This document shows positions 8,455 to 16,785 of a DNA stretch of 64,000 nucleotides, piece after piece. The notes beneath the pieces were generated by a model that ran no database searches, was not told the DNA's origin, and saw only the letters and a list, made by a program, of their open reading frames with translations. Numbering within the stretch: position 1 is the first letter of the stretch; each line of letters opens with the position of its first letter. Source of the stretch: an uncultured Desulfuromonas sp. Lineage in GTDB: Bacteria; Desulfobacterota; Desulfuromonadia; Desulfuromonadales; Desulfuromonadaceae. Where the stretch lies: contig NZ_OY787469.1 in NCBI RefSeq assembly GCF_963678835.1, forward strand, positions 868,001-932,000, read 5' to 3'. Made by a program: the position numbers and the translations under genes.

Positions 8455-9072
8455 ATGGCAACCAAAATCAAAATCATTTTTTACAGTACCTATGGGCATG
8501 TGTATGAAATGGCCAAAGCCGTGGCTGAAGGCGCCGCGTCTGTCGACGGAACAGAGGTCGCCATCTATCGCGTGGCGGAACTGATGGATGAGGCAACACT
8601 GGAACGCATCGGTGCCGGTGAGGCGCAAGCCGCTTTGGCCGATATTCCCATTGCCACCCCGGATGTGCTGGAAGATTCAGACGCCATCATCTTTGGTACC
8701 CCGACCCGGTTTGGCAATATGGCCGCTCAGATGCGCAACTTTCTCGATCAGACCGGTGGTCTGTGGGCCAAAGGTGGTCTGGTCGGCAAGGTGGGCAGTG
8801 TGTTTGCCTCCACCGGCACCCAGCATGGCGGCCAGGAAACCACCATCACCAGTTTCCATACCACGCTGTTTCATCATGGCATGGTGGTGGTTGGAGTGCC
8901 GTACACCGAACCGGCCCTGACCAACATGGATGAGATCACCGGCGGCACGCCTTATGGCGCCACCACCCTGGCCGGTTCAGACGGTTCACGCCAGCTTTCG
9001 GAAAACGAACGGACCATTGCCCGCTTCCAGGGCAAGCATGTGGCTGAAATTGCCAAAAAACTGGCGCAATAA
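8455..9072 (+). CDS. wrbA: NAD(P)H:quinone oxidoreductase WrbA
   Basis: A 205-residue flavodoxin-like quinone reductase, cytoplasmic, reducing quinones by two electrons and so avoiding semiquinones. [19 protein letters not shown] at the N-terminus is the FMN phosphate loop; [25 protein letters not shown] (near 77-101) and [12 protein letters not shown] (near 119-130) are WrbA hallmarks. AAAGGAG lies seven bases before the ATG. Full length for the family. Last gene of the marR-yceI-wrbA operon, followed by a strong terminator. Confidence 0.94.
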   Translation: MATKIKIIFYSTYGHVYEMAKAVAEGAASVDGTEVAIYRVAELMDEATLERIGAGEAQAALADIPIATPDVLEDSDAIIFGTPTRFGNMAAQMRNFLDQTGGLWAKGGLVGKVGSVFASTGTQHGGQETTITSFHTTLFHHGMVVVGVPYTEPALTNMDEITGGTPYGATTLAGSDGSRQLSENERTIARFQGKHVAEIAKKLAQ

Positions 9073-9100
9073 CACAATAGAAAAATAAACGGAACGCACT

Positions 9101-9154
9101 GTGCCCACATCGTTATAACCTGATGGTTTGACGATTGTGGGCACGCGTGTTTTT
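9101..9154 (+). terminator. Rho-independent terminator after wrbA
   Basis: GTGCCCACATCGT (9101-9113) pairs with ACGATTGTGGGCAC (9131-9144, one bulged base); TTTTT follows shortly at 9150. It separates convergent wrbA and the DMT transporter gene. Confidence 0.8.
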
Positions 9155-9181
9155 AGCCGAGAGCGTGGGGTGAATTTCCGA

Positions 9182-10069
9182 TCAGGAGCGCGGTTCGCGT
9201 TGCAACAGGATCGTCGCCAGACTGCAGACGACGATTCCCGGCAGGACAATGGTGGGGATTTTGACCCCTTCGAACCACCACAGTAAAACGGCAATGGCAG
9301 CCGGGTTGAGATAGATATAGGCCATGACCCGACGTGGGCCGAGGACCACGGTACTGCGCTGGTAGAGATAGACGGTCATCAATGTGGAGGCTACGACCAG
9401 ATAGCTCATGGCGGCCAAGTGTTCGCCATGAATGTTGTGCCAGTCCAGAGGGTAGCCCAGAACCAGCAGGGCTGTGCCCATCCATAGGGCGCCGGTAAAC
9501 AGGATGCAGAACACCAGAACCGGCATTGGGTCGCTGCGCCGGTAAAGCAGTTTCATACTCAGAGAATAGCCGCAAATCAACAGTGAACCGCCGAGAAACA
9601 GCCAATCGCCCTGATTAAGACTGAACGCCAGCAGCCGATCCAATTGCCCCTCAAAAATCACCCAGCAGGCGGAAGCCGCGCCGAGGATATAGATGAGAAA
9701 GGTCTGGCCGCCAATGGGCTGACGGAGAAAGATCAGGCACAGCAGAGCGGTCATGAACGGCACCAGGGTGTAGAGGGTGCCGGTGTTGAGCGACGTGGTT
9801 GTTTTCAACGCTTCAAACAGGCAGGCAAAAAACATGGCATAAAAAAAGCTGATCACCATGGCCCGCGGCAGAATTGGCACAATTTTGCGCCGCCAGTCAC
9901 GCCGTGACAACACCAGCGGCAGCAGTAACACAAACGACGCCACAAAACGCATCAAGGTCAGGGAAAACGGGTTGATTACGCCAGCCAGCCGCGCTGAGGC
10001 CAGGAATGATCCGGCAATAAAAAAGGTCGCGAGCAAAACCATCAGGTGAGATTTAAGCAGATTATTCAT
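9182..10069 (-). CDS. DMT-superfamily (EamA) transporter
   Basis: A 295-residue integral membrane protein with ten hydrophobic segments arranged as two EamA repeats, the pattern of drug/metabolite exporters. Segments include HLMVLLATFFIAGSFL at the N-terminus, FVLLLPLVLS, ILGAASACWVIF and a C-terminal half beginning DWLFLGGSLLICGYSLSM. It exports an unidentified small metabolite or drug across the inner membrane. The C-terminus ends with short basic QREPRS. It is monocistronic, convergent to wrbA and separated from the upstream GGDEF/EAL gene by a palindromic repeat that can act as terminator. Confidence 0.85.
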   Translation of the reverse strand: MNNLLKSHLMVLLATFFIAGSFLASARLAGVINPFSLTLMRFVASFVLLLPLVLSRRDWRRKIVPILPRAMVISFFYAMFFACLFEALKTTTSLNTGTLYTLVPFMTALLCLIFLRQPIGGQTFLIYILGAASACWVIFEGQLDRLLAFSLNQGDWLFLGGSLLICGYSLSMKLLYRRSDPMPVLVFCILFTGALWMGTALLVLGYPLDWHNIHGEHLAAMSYLVVASTLMTVYLYQRSTVVLGPRRVMAYIYLNPAAIAVLLWWFEGVKIPTIVLPGIVVCSLATILLQREPRS

Positions 10070-10150
10070 GACTGGTCAGGATTCCAGGTTGGTGTTGAAG
10101 AGGTTTGCTGAGCATGCCACGTCAGCACGGGTTTGTCGAATAGACTTTAG

Positions 10151-10193
10151 CAGGGTGTTGAAAAGACCCCGGATGGGACTTTTCAACACCCTG
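10151..10193. repeat. Palindromic intergenic repeat, copy A (likely terminator)
   Basis: CAGGGTGTTGAAAAG (10151-10165) and CTTTTCAACACCCTG (10179-10193) are perfect inverted repeats of 15 bp. The ends CAGG-TGTTGAAAA and TTTTCAACA-CCTG recur at 41453-41598, 54267-54323 and 63730-63880, so this is the shortest member of a dispersed family. It lies just after the GGDEF/EAL gene. Confidence 0.8.
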
Positions 10194-10212
10194 TTAGACA
10201 GCCGGACTGAAC

Positions 10213-12546
10213 TCAGGAAGCGGCAATGCTACTCAGCGGGCAGGTTTGATCCTGCAAATTGGTTTTCAGGCGGACGATCTCGTCGGCATTAACCGGCATG
10301 CTGTAGAGAAACCCCTGAATCTCATCACAGTTCTGCTCTTTAAGAAAGGCCATTTGGCCGAGGGTTTCCACTCCTTCGGCGATCACGGTCAGGTGCAGTG
10401 ATTTGCCCATTTCGATAATGGACGATGTGATGGTGGCGTAACGCTCGCTCTGCTCGATATCTTTGATAAACGAGCGATCAATTTTCAGAGAGTGGACCGG
10501 GAACCGTTTGAGATAAGCCAGCGACGAATAGCCGGTGCCAAAGTCATCAATGGCCAGATGAATCCCGAGTTTGCGCAGCTTGTTCAGGGTGGCAATGGCC
10601 GCTGTCGGGCTTTGCATCAACACCGATTCGGTGATCTCAATCTCCAGCCATTGTGGGTCAAGGCCGGTTTCATTGAGCAGATCCGTAAGCACGGTGATGA
10701 AATCGCTGCTTTGCAACTGATGGCCGGACACATTGACCGCGACCCGGATCGGCGGCAACCCCTGCTTCTGCCAGGCATGAACCTGCAGGCAGGCCTGGCG
10801 CAGAACCCACAGCGTCAACTCGCCGATCATGCCCGATTCTTCGGCCATGGGGATAAAGTCACTTGGTGAGACCTGTCCCAGAGTGGGGTGGCTCCAGCGT
10901 AGCAAAACTTCCACGGAGTGAAATTCTCCCTCGGCCAGATTAACTTTGGGCTGGTAAGAGAGTTGCAGTTCATCACGTACCAGCGCGTTGTGCAGACCGT
11001 TGATCATTTCCAAGCGGTTTTTAATGTCTTCATCCATCTCCGGGGTATAAAACTGGTACTTGTTGCCACCGTGAGCGCGCACATAATAGCGGGCGCTATT
11101 GGCCTTTTTGAGCAGGGATTCAACACTCAGGGCGTCGCCGGGATAAATGCTGAGACCGACGCTGGAGGTGACAAACATTTCCTGATCACCAATGGTCATC
11201 GGCTGGCTGAGTTTCTTGCGCAGTTTCGTCATCACCTGCTCAATGGACTGGATGTCGTCGATATTGGTGAAAGCGACAGCAAACTGATTGCCGGAAAGTC
11301 GGCCGACCAGGTCGGTTTCTCGCACGCCCTGACTCAAGCGGACGCTGAATTCGCGCAGCAGGCTGTCGCCGACTTCGCTAGTCAGAGTTTCATTGATCAC
11401 CTTGAGGTGATCGATGGAGATCAAGGCCACAGCCATCTGTTGTTGCAGGCGCTTGGTCAAGCGCATGGCGTTGGTCGCTTGTTCTGAAAATTCCTGACGG
11501 TTGGTCAGGCCGGTCAGTTGATCAAAGTTGGACAAGTTGTAGAGGCGCTTTTCATTTTCGAGTTGAGTCGAAAGGTCGCGGCAGACCACCCAGTGCAGGA
11601 TGGTGCCGCCATCGGCCGCAGTGCTGATGCGGCAATCAACGGGTAGCTCATGTCCTGCTGCACTGCGCAGACGAAATGACGTTGGTTCAAACGGGGTGCC
11701 TACGGTGAGCAGGCAGGTTTTACTGTTCCAGCGCGGCAGCTCGGACTCGTCAAGGATCTGATCGACGTGCAAAGCTGGGCCGGAAATATCAACACCTAGG
11801 CGCTGACGGGCCGCCTCGTTGAGATAGTGGATACGGTTGTCGGCGTCAAAGGCGAAGATCAGATCCTGGGCACTCTCCATAAAACGCTGCAGTTGGTTTT
11901 CGCGTGACAGGGTCTCCTGCGATTCATTGGTCAGAGCGGAATTAAACGAGCTGCCGATCAGTGTGGCGGAACCGCCGAGAAAGCAAGCCCACAACCACAA
12001 CAAAACGCGACCAATCGTATGCTGGGGCCCGATGTTGTCAAGCAGATGCAGATTGAATTGCGGGACATTGCCATAGTTGCCGGCACACAGGATCGCTGCA
12101 AACAGAGCTGCGCCCAGGCTGCTGATGATCACCACCTCGCGTGGGCGTCGTAACAAAAAGGTGGCCTCAAGGGCAATAACGACATACAGCGGCCACAGCC
12201 AACTGTGTTCAGCCCCGCTGAAAAAGATCAGAGTGCTGACCAGTACGGTATCGGCGGTTAGTTGGCCACGATCGATCCAGAGTGGATGACGGTTTGTCCG
12301 GCTCAGGAGATGCAGTCCGCAATTGTAGAGCGTGAGAACAATGAGACCCAGGCCTAGAACCGCGACATAGGTCGCATTGAGGTCGGCACCAAACGGAATG
12401 GCTGCAATCGCCAAAGCGCTGCCCACCGCGGCAAAAATTAACAGCAACCAGCGGATGTTGATGATGACCTCGGCCCGTTTTCGGCGCTCCATATCCGTGT
12501 GGTCACCGTTTTTAAAGGGATTGTCGTCAAGTGGCAGCAGTGGCAT
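10213..12546 (-). CDS. Membrane MASE-like/PAS/degenerate GGDEF/EAL protein, probable c-di-GMP phosphodiesterase
   Basis: A 777-residue signalling protein. Residues 28-205 hold about six membrane helices; a PAS domain follows (about 222-335, LQRFMESAQDLIFAFDADNRIHYLNEAARQRLG). The GGDEF domain (about 345-505) is degenerate: the signature reads LSGNQF, so cyclase activity is not expected. The EAL domain (about 520-765) keeps EVL in the EAL position, the QPKV, DDFGTGYSSLAYL and FVKID-like LKIDRSFIKDI motifs and the late EGVET, so it is likely an active phosphodiesterase with the GGDEF part acting as a GTP sensor. The start at 12546 has only a weak ribosome site; an internal ATG at 12492 is possible. 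Monocistronic. Confidence 0.88.
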   Translation of the reverse strand: MPLLPLDDNPFKNGDHTDMERRKRAEVIINIRWLLLIFAAVGSALAIAAIPFGADLNATYVAVLGLGLIVLTLYNCGLHLLSRTNRHPLWIDRGQLTADTVLVSTLIFFSGAEHSWLWPLYVVIALEATFLLRRPREVVIISSLGAALFAAILCAGNYGNVPQFNLHLLDNIGPQHTIGRVLLWLWACFLGGSATLIGSSFNSALTNESQETLSRENQLQRFMESAQDLIFAFDADNRIHYLNEAARQRLGVDISGPALHVDQILDESELPRWNSKTCLLTVGTPFEPTSFRLRSAAGHELPVDCRISTAADGGTILHWVVCRDLSTQLENEKRLYNLSNFDQLTGLTNRQEFSEQATNAMRLTKRLQQQMAVALISIDHLKVINETLTSEVGDSLLREFSVRLSQGVRETDLVGRLSGNQFAVAFTNIDDIQSIEQVMTKLRKKLSQPMTIGDQEMFVTSSVGLSIYPGDALSVESLLKKANSARYYVRAHGGNKYQFYTPEMDEDIKNRLEMINGLHNALVRDELQLSYQPKVNLAEGEFHSVEVLLRWSHPTLGQVSPSDFIPMAEESGMIGELTLWVLRQACLQVHAWQKQGLPPIRVAVNVSGHQLQSSDFITVLTDLLNETGLDPQWLEIEITESVLMQSPTAAIATLNKLRKLGIHLAIDDFGTGYSSLAYLKRFPVHSLKIDRSFIKDIEQSERYATITSSIIEMGKSLHLTVIAEGVETLGQMAFLKEQNCDEIQGFLYSMPVNADEIVRLKTNLQDQTCPLSSIAAS

Positions 12547-12731
12547 AGTTGAGCCTGATAATTGCTTTTAGATATGACTATCATTGTGAACAAGACACAA
12601 ATTAAAGAGTTTTACTATACGTCTGGGGCAGGTCTGGTGTCAAAAAAAATACAATTTTCCGACAATCGTTGATTTTCCACTCAGGCATGTTTATCTGTGT
12701 AAACAGGAGGCCGTAACGACAGGAGTGAACA

Positions 12732-13166
12732 ATGTCACAATCGATTCATTTAATTTGCGCCGCGTGTGGTGCGATCAACCGGATTCCAAGCGAGCGCGTT
12801 GCGGCACAGCCGCAATGTGGCCGTTGCCATAAACCGTTGTTTTCAGCTGCGCCGCTGACACTGGGAGAACGCAGTTTTCAGCGCTACCTGGAAAAGGATG
12901 ATCTGCCGTTGTTGGTGGATTTCTGGGCACCGTGGTGCGGGCCGTGCAAAGCCATGGCTCCGCAATTTGCCAGTGCCGCCGGTCAGCTTGAACCCGCGTT
13001 ACGCCTGGCCAAAGTCAATACCGAGGCGGAGCAGGCTCTGGCTGCCCGCTATCAGATCCGTTCGATTCCGACTCTGGTGCTGTTCAAACAGGGTAAAGAG
13101 GTGAACCGCCACAGTGGCGCCATGACTGCGGCCCAGATCACTCAGTGGGTAAAACCGCACCTGTAA
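12732..13166 (+). CDS. trxC: Thioredoxin 2 (TrxC)
   Basis: A 144-residue thioredoxin 2. The N-terminal zinc ribbon has two CxxC pairs (CAACG near 9-13, CGRCH near 29-33), and the thioredoxin domain carries the active site FWAPWCGPCKAMAP near residue 70 and the cis-proline IPTLVLF. It reduces protein disulfides in the cytoplasm, especially under oxidative stress. AGGAG lies seven bases before the ATG. It stands between a divergent GGDEF/EAL gene and a crotonase gene 147 bases downstream; the spacing leaves operon membership open. Confidence 0.94.
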   Translation: MSQSIHLICAACGAINRIPSERVAAQPQCGRCHKPLFSAAPLTLGERSFQRYLEKDDLPLLVDFWAPWCGPCKAMAPQFASAAGQLEPALRLAKVNTEAEQALAARYQIRSIPTLVLFKQGKEVNRHSGAMTAAQITQWVKPHL

Positions 13167-13313
13167 TGGCCGTTTATGTCGCAGCCGGTCAATGGTGGAA
13201 CCTTGATCGGCGGACCCGAACCGTTAGCACGTTATTTTTAGCCAAGCTGTGCGCCTGTATGTGCCACGGCCCGACACCGGGACGGACTCCCGGAGTGAGG
13301 AAACCGACCCGCT

Positions 13314-14096
13314 ATGACAACATCAAATTTGCTGGTGGAATGCCGTGATCAGGTTGCCCATATTACCATTAATCGCCCCGATGCCATGAATGCCCTCAAT
13401 CCAGCCACGGCTGACGAACTGAAGCGCACCATCAAAGAGCTGGAAAACTCAGTGGAAGCCAAAGCCGTTGTCATTACCGGGCAGGGACCGAAAGCGTTTT
13501 GCGCCGGAGGTGATGTGGCATTAATGCGCACCCTGGGACCGATTGAAGCGCGTAAAGTCGCTCTGGGCGTGGCGGAATTGTTTCATACCATTGAAAGCTC
13601 GCCATTGGTCGTGATTGCTGCCGTTAACGGCTACGCCCTGGGCGGTGGTTGTGAACTGGCCATGGCCTGCGACCTGCGGCTGGCCGCTGAAAAGGCCCAG
13701 TTGGGACAACCGGAAATCAACCTGGGGATTTTGCCCGGTTGGGGTGGTACTCAGCGCTTGCCGCGCCTGATTGGTGTCAGTCGGGCGAAAAAACTGATAT
13801 TTACCGGTGAGCGGATCACGGCACAGCAGGCCATGGAATTTGGCTTGGTAGATGAGGTGCTGCCCGGTGATGAATTGCTCGAAGCGGCCCATGCTCTGGC
13901 GGTGACCATCGCTGGCAAACCGCAGTCAGCCATCCGCATGATCAAACAGTCGATTTATCACGGGATGCAGATGGACCTGGACAGGGCCATTCAGTACGAA
14001 GCTGAATTGTTTGGCATGTGTTTCGCCACCAAAGACAAGCAGGAGGGGATGGACGCCTTTTTCGAAAAACGGCCGCCGAAGTGGCAGGATTGCTGA
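13314..14096 (+). CDS. Enoyl-CoA hydratase/isomerase (crotonase family)
   Basis: A 260-residue crotonase. INRPDAMNALNP is the N-terminal signature, KAFCAGGDVALM the oxyanion-hole region, and NGYALGGGCELAMACDLRLAAEKAQLGQPEINLGILPGWGGTQRL contains both catalytic glutamates expected for a hydratase (in CELA and QPEI). The usual reaction is syn-hydration of a 2-enoyl-CoA, for example crotonyl-CoA in butyrate or fatty-acid degradation. No other beta-oxidation gene is nearby, so its pathway cannot be assigned. The ATG has GAGG rather far upstream (about 13 bases). Confidence 0.9.
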   Translation: MTTSNLLVECRDQVAHITINRPDAMNALNPATADELKRTIKELENSVEAKAVVITGQGPKAFCAGGDVALMRTLGPIEARKVALGVAELFHTIESSPLVVIAAVNGYALGGGCELAMACDLRLAAEKAQLGQPEINLGILPGWGGTQRLPRLIGVSRAKKLIFTGERITAQQAMEFGLVDEVLPGDELLEAAHALAVTIAGKPQSAIRMIKQSIYHGMQMDLDRAIQYEAELFGMCFATKDKQEGMDAFFEKRPPKWQDC

Positions 14097-14211
14097 GATA
14101 TTTTTACACAAAGCGTGTGGTGACGGTGTGCGGTGTGATCTGAATCACGAGTGCTGGAGAGTGTTGTTTTATAATTGCAAGGATGAATTTATCTTCGTTG
14201 TTTGTTCGTTA

Positions 14212-14227
14212 TACGGATAATTCCGTA
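14212..14227. promoter_or_regulatory. Palindromic site upstream of the encapsulated ferritin gene
   Basis: TACGGATAATTCCGTA is an inverted repeat (TACGGA, spacer TAAT, TCCGTA) ending 53 bases before the ferritin start. The 13-mer TTATACGGATAAT overlapping its left arm (14209-14221) recurs in inverted orientation at 25984-25996 upstream of the small exported protein and selenocytochrome genes. An iron- or redox-responsive operator is possible, but no regulator can be named. Confidence 0.45.
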
Positions 14228-14280
14228 GGACGGATCGTAGTTATTTGCCCTGTTAACGACAATCCCCAAGGAGGAAGCAA

Positions 14281-14652
14281 ATGCCTGAATTTGGACATCC
14301 TTTCAGTGTTTTAAAGCAGGATCGCATGCTGACTCACGCTGAGTTGGTGCGTGCTATCCGTTTTATGGTGGCTGCCGAATACGAAGCCATTCAACTCTAC
14401 CAGCAGTTGGCGGAGTCCACCGACAATGTGCTGGCCCAGCAGGTTCTTATCGACGTTGCCGATGAGGAAAAAGTGCATGCCGGAGAGTTTCTCCGCCTGC
14501 TCAAGGAGCTGGACCCCGATGAAGAGCGTTTTTATCAGGAAGGCGCGCAGGAAGTTGAGGAGGAATTCCTTAACGGCGCTGCTGCGGAACAAGCGTCGCC
14601 ACAGGCCGCGACTACCGGTCAGGGGCTGGGCATCGGCAGTTTGAAAAAGTGA
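14281..14652 (+). CDS. Encapsulated ferritin-like protein (EncFtn), encapsulin cargo
   Basis: A 123-residue cargo ferroxidase. A short two-helix ferritin-like domain (residues 15-95) carries AAEYEAIQLY (Glu near 36) and DVADEEKVHAGEF (Glu near 66, His near 69), the metal ligands of the EncFtn family, which form a ring-shaped decamer oxidising ferrous iron. After a flexible acidic/Ala-rich linker, the C-terminus ends GLGIGSLKK, the conserved encapsulin-targeting peptide. AAGGAGG lies six bases before the ATG. The encapsulin shell gene follows after 63 bases, so the pair forms an iron-storage compartment. Confidence 0.95.
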   Translation: MPEFGHPFSVLKQDRMLTHAELVRAIRFMVAAEYEAIQLYQQLAESTDNVLAQQVLIDVADEEKVHAGEFLRLLKELDPDEERFYQEGAQEVEEEFLNGAAAEQASPQAATTGQGLGIGSLKK

Positions 14653-14715
14653 TCATTAACTCGGTCCGTTCTCATGCCATTGAGAACGCGCCCTAACGCG
14701 ACAGGAGAAAGAATC

Positions 14716-15516
14716 ATGGATTTACTACGTCGAGAACTCGCTCCCATCAGTCCGCAAGGGTGGAGTGAAATTGATACCATGGCCCGAGAAACCCTGGTGG
14801 CCAACCTTTCCGGGCGCAAATTTATTGATATGGACGGCCCTCACGGCATAGGCCATGCCTGTGTCACCTTAGGGCGCCTGGCTGTGAGCAAAGACAGCAA
14901 CGACGGCAATGTCGGCTATGGCCTCCATCAGGTGCAACCGTTGATGGAAGCGCGGGTTAACTTCAGTCTTGAAACTTGGGAGCTGGATAATATTGAGCGG
15001 GGTGCCAAGGATATTCAGCTCGATGCCCTGGTGCAGGCGTGTCGCGATATTGCCCTGTTTGAAGAAAGAGCCATCTACCAGGGATTTGAACCGGCGGCCA
15101 TTGCCGGTCTGCACGATACCGTCAAAGGGGAAGAGATTGACCTGTCTCTGGATATGGATGTGATTGTCGATGCGGTGTCCGAAGGGCAAACCCGTATGCT
15201 TAAAGAGGGGGTGGAAGGTGGGGCCAACCTGGTCGTTTCGCCGACTATCTGGAAGTTCCTTGCCCGCAGCACTCCCGGCGGAACCCTGCGCTCCATTATC
15301 GAAACACAGATCGGTGGTCAGGTGATCTATTCTGAACTGGTCAAGGATGCTCTGCTGGCTGCCAGCCGTGGCGGTGATGTCGAGCTGACCGTTGGTCAGG
15401 ATCTTTCGGTCGGCTATCACAGCCATACCGCCAGTGAAATTCATCTGTTTATTACCGAGTCATTTACCTTCCGGGTGGTGGCTCCCGAAGCCCTTGTCGG
15501 TTTTACCCTGGCCTGA
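14716..15516 (+). CDS. Encapsulin shell protein (family 1)
   Basis: A 266-residue HK97-fold protein that self-assembles into an icosahedral nanocompartment. The start MDLLRRELAPISPQGWSEID is typical of the linocin M18/encapsulin family, as is the C-terminal SFTFRVVAPEALVGFTLA. The HK97 E-loop and P-domain regions (about 50-75 and 100-130) are of usual length. ATG at 14716 has AGGAG nine bases before it. Cotranscribed with the ferritin cargo just upstream; a strong terminator follows, so modD is probably a separate unit or fed by read-through. Confidence 0.95.
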   Translation: MDLLRRELAPISPQGWSEIDTMARETLVANLSGRKFIDMDGPHGIGHACVTLGRLAVSKDSNDGNVGYGLHQVQPLMEARVNFSLETWELDNIERGAKDIQLDALVQACRDIALFEERAIYQGFEPAAIAGLHDTVKGEEIDLSLDMDVIVDAVSEGQTRMLKEGVEGGANLVVSPTIWKFLARSTPGGTLRSIIETQIGGQVIYSELVKDALLAASRGGDVELTVGQDLSVGYHSHTASEIHLFITESFTFRVVAPEALVGFTLA

Positions 15517-15538
15517 TTGGCCTTAACAACCCAACCAT

Positions 15539-15570
15539 ACGCCCTGCAGGTTTACTGCGGGGCGTTTTTT
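15539..15570 (+). terminator. Rho-independent terminator after encapsulin
   Basis: ACGCCCTGCAG and CTGCGGGGCGT pair around the loop GTTTA, followed by TTTTTT (15565-15570). It lies between the encapsulin stop and the ribosome-binding site of the ModD-like gene. Confidence 0.88.
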
Positions 15571-15584
15571 CTGAGGAGGACGCG

Positions 15585-16421
15585 GTGTTTATCAACCAGA
15601 CCATGGTGGATCAATGGATTGAAGAGGATGTTCCGGGACTCGACCTGACGTCGCATTTACTGGAGATGGCGGACATTGATGCACGGATGTGCTTTGCCAC
15701 GCGCCATGAGACAACTGTGGCTGGTGTGACGGAAGCGGCCAGCGTGTTTCGCCGGCTCGGGGCCGAGGTTAAGTTGCATGCGCAAAGCGGGCAATTGCTG
15801 GTGGCGGGCGAAATCATCATGGAGGTGTTCGGCCACGCTGAAGCTCTGCACGCCGGGTGGCGGGTGGCGCTCAATCTGCTCGAATATGCCGGAGGCATTG
15901 CCACGCGCACCGCCGGTCTGGTGGCCAAAGCACAAAAAGAAGGTGTGGCGCGAATTTGTGGTACGCGTAAGGCGTTTCCCGGTGCACGACGGCTTTCACA
16001 ACAGGCGTTGATCGCCGGTGGCGGAATTCCTCATCGATTGGGGTTGGGGGAGAGCGTACTGATTTTTGCCCACCACTACGACCTGATCGGCTTTGAACGT
16101 TTCGTCGACCGCTTACCGGCCCTTAAAGCAGCTGCCCCGGAAAAGAAAATCGGCGTGGAAGTGACCACTCTGCAACAGGCACGTCAGGTGGCGGCCCGTG
16201 GTGCCGACAGTGTGCAGTTGGATAAATGCAGTGTCGAAGAGCTCAATGAAATGGTGACAGTGTTGAAACGCGATTTTCCCGACCTGCTGGTGATTGCCGC
16301 CGGAGGCATTAATGGCGACAATGTTGCCGCCTATGCCGCAACCGGAGTTGATCTGCTGGTCACCAGCTGGATGTATTTTGGCAAGCCGGCAGATATCAGT
16401 GCACAAATGACGCGTTGTTGA
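15585..16421 (+). CDS. modD: ModD-like quinolinate phosphoribosyltransferase homologue
   Basis: A 278-residue protein of the nicotinate-nucleotide pyrophosphorylase fold. Recognisable elements are the N-terminal WIEEDVPGLDLTSHLL, GGIATRTAGLV, the basic RICGTRKAFPGARRLSQQAL loop, GVEVTTLQQARQVAARGADSVQLDK and IAAGGINGDNVAAYAATGVDLLVTS. The basic loop and the ED-x-DLT start resemble ModD, found with molybdate transport genes, rather than NadC. No molybdate transporter is in the window, so NadC-like activity cannot be excluded. GTG start at 15585 with GAGGA eight bases upstream. Placed directly after the encapsulin terminator. Confidence 0.75.
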   Translation: MFINQTMVDQWIEEDVPGLDLTSHLLEMADIDARMCFATRHETTVAGVTEAASVFRRLGAEVKLHAQSGQLLVAGEIIMEVFGHAEALHAGWRVALNLLEYAGGIATRTAGLVAKAQKEGVARICGTRKAFPGARRLSQQALIAGGGIPHRLGLGESVLIFAHHYDLIGFERFVDRLPALKAAAPEKKIGVEVTTLQQARQVAARGADSVQLDKCSVEELNEMVTVLKRDFPDLLVIAAGGINGDNVAAYAATGVDLLVTSWMYFGKPADISAQMTRC

Positions 16422-16495
16422 GGTGACAATCAACCGCTGCTATACTCAATCCGATCAGAAACACGTTGTTGCCTCTATGGATAAAGAGAGAATTT

Positions 16496-16744
16496 ATGTC
16501 AGAAATGAATAATGATGCCGGAATGCCCATTGCCCTGACTCTGGAACCCGGTATCTACTACCGTTGTACCTGTGGAAGATCCGAGAACTTGCCGTTTTGC
16601 GATGGCCACCATCAGGGTGGAAAGAGTGTGCCGTTGCTGTTTGAAGTGCTGGAAAAGAAAAAGGTCTATCTGTGCAGTTGCGGCAAAAGTGACAAACAGC
16701 CGTTGTGTGACGGCCACTGTGGAACGGACCCTTCTTTGCTGTAA
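16496..16744 (+). CDS. Double CDGSH iron-sulfur protein
   Basis: An 82-residue small protein with two CDGSH-type 2Fe-2S motifs. The first (YRCTCGRSENLPFCDGHH, residues 21-38) has the three Cys and one His ligands. The second (YLCSCGKSDKQPLCDGHC, 59-76) has a Cys where the ligand His normally stands, with His one position earlier. Such proteins are cytoplasmic redox or cluster-transfer proteins sensitive to pH. ATG at 16496 follows GAGAG. A short inverted repeat overlaps and follows its stop codon. Confidence 0.88.
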   Translation: MSEMNNDAGMPIALTLEPGIYYRCTCGRSENLPFCDGHHQGGKSVPLLFEVLEKKKVYLCSCGKSDKQPLCDGHCGTDPSLL

Positions 16745-16760
16745 CAGAAGGCTCTGTTAC
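16741..16760 (+). terminator. Hairpin at the end of the CDGSH gene
   Basis: GTAACAGA and TCTGTTAC flank AGGC and form a perfect 8-bp stem spanning the stop codon. No U-run follows; it may limit 3' decay or terminate weakly. Confidence 0.5.
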
Positions 16761-16785
16761 ACGTTGAGCTATTTGCTCACGTGAC

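Noticed and set aside
12560..12600. Fur-box-like sequence (GATATGACTATCATTG) before the GGDEF/EAL gene
   Set aside because: Too many mismatches to the 19-bp Fur consensus to call by eye.
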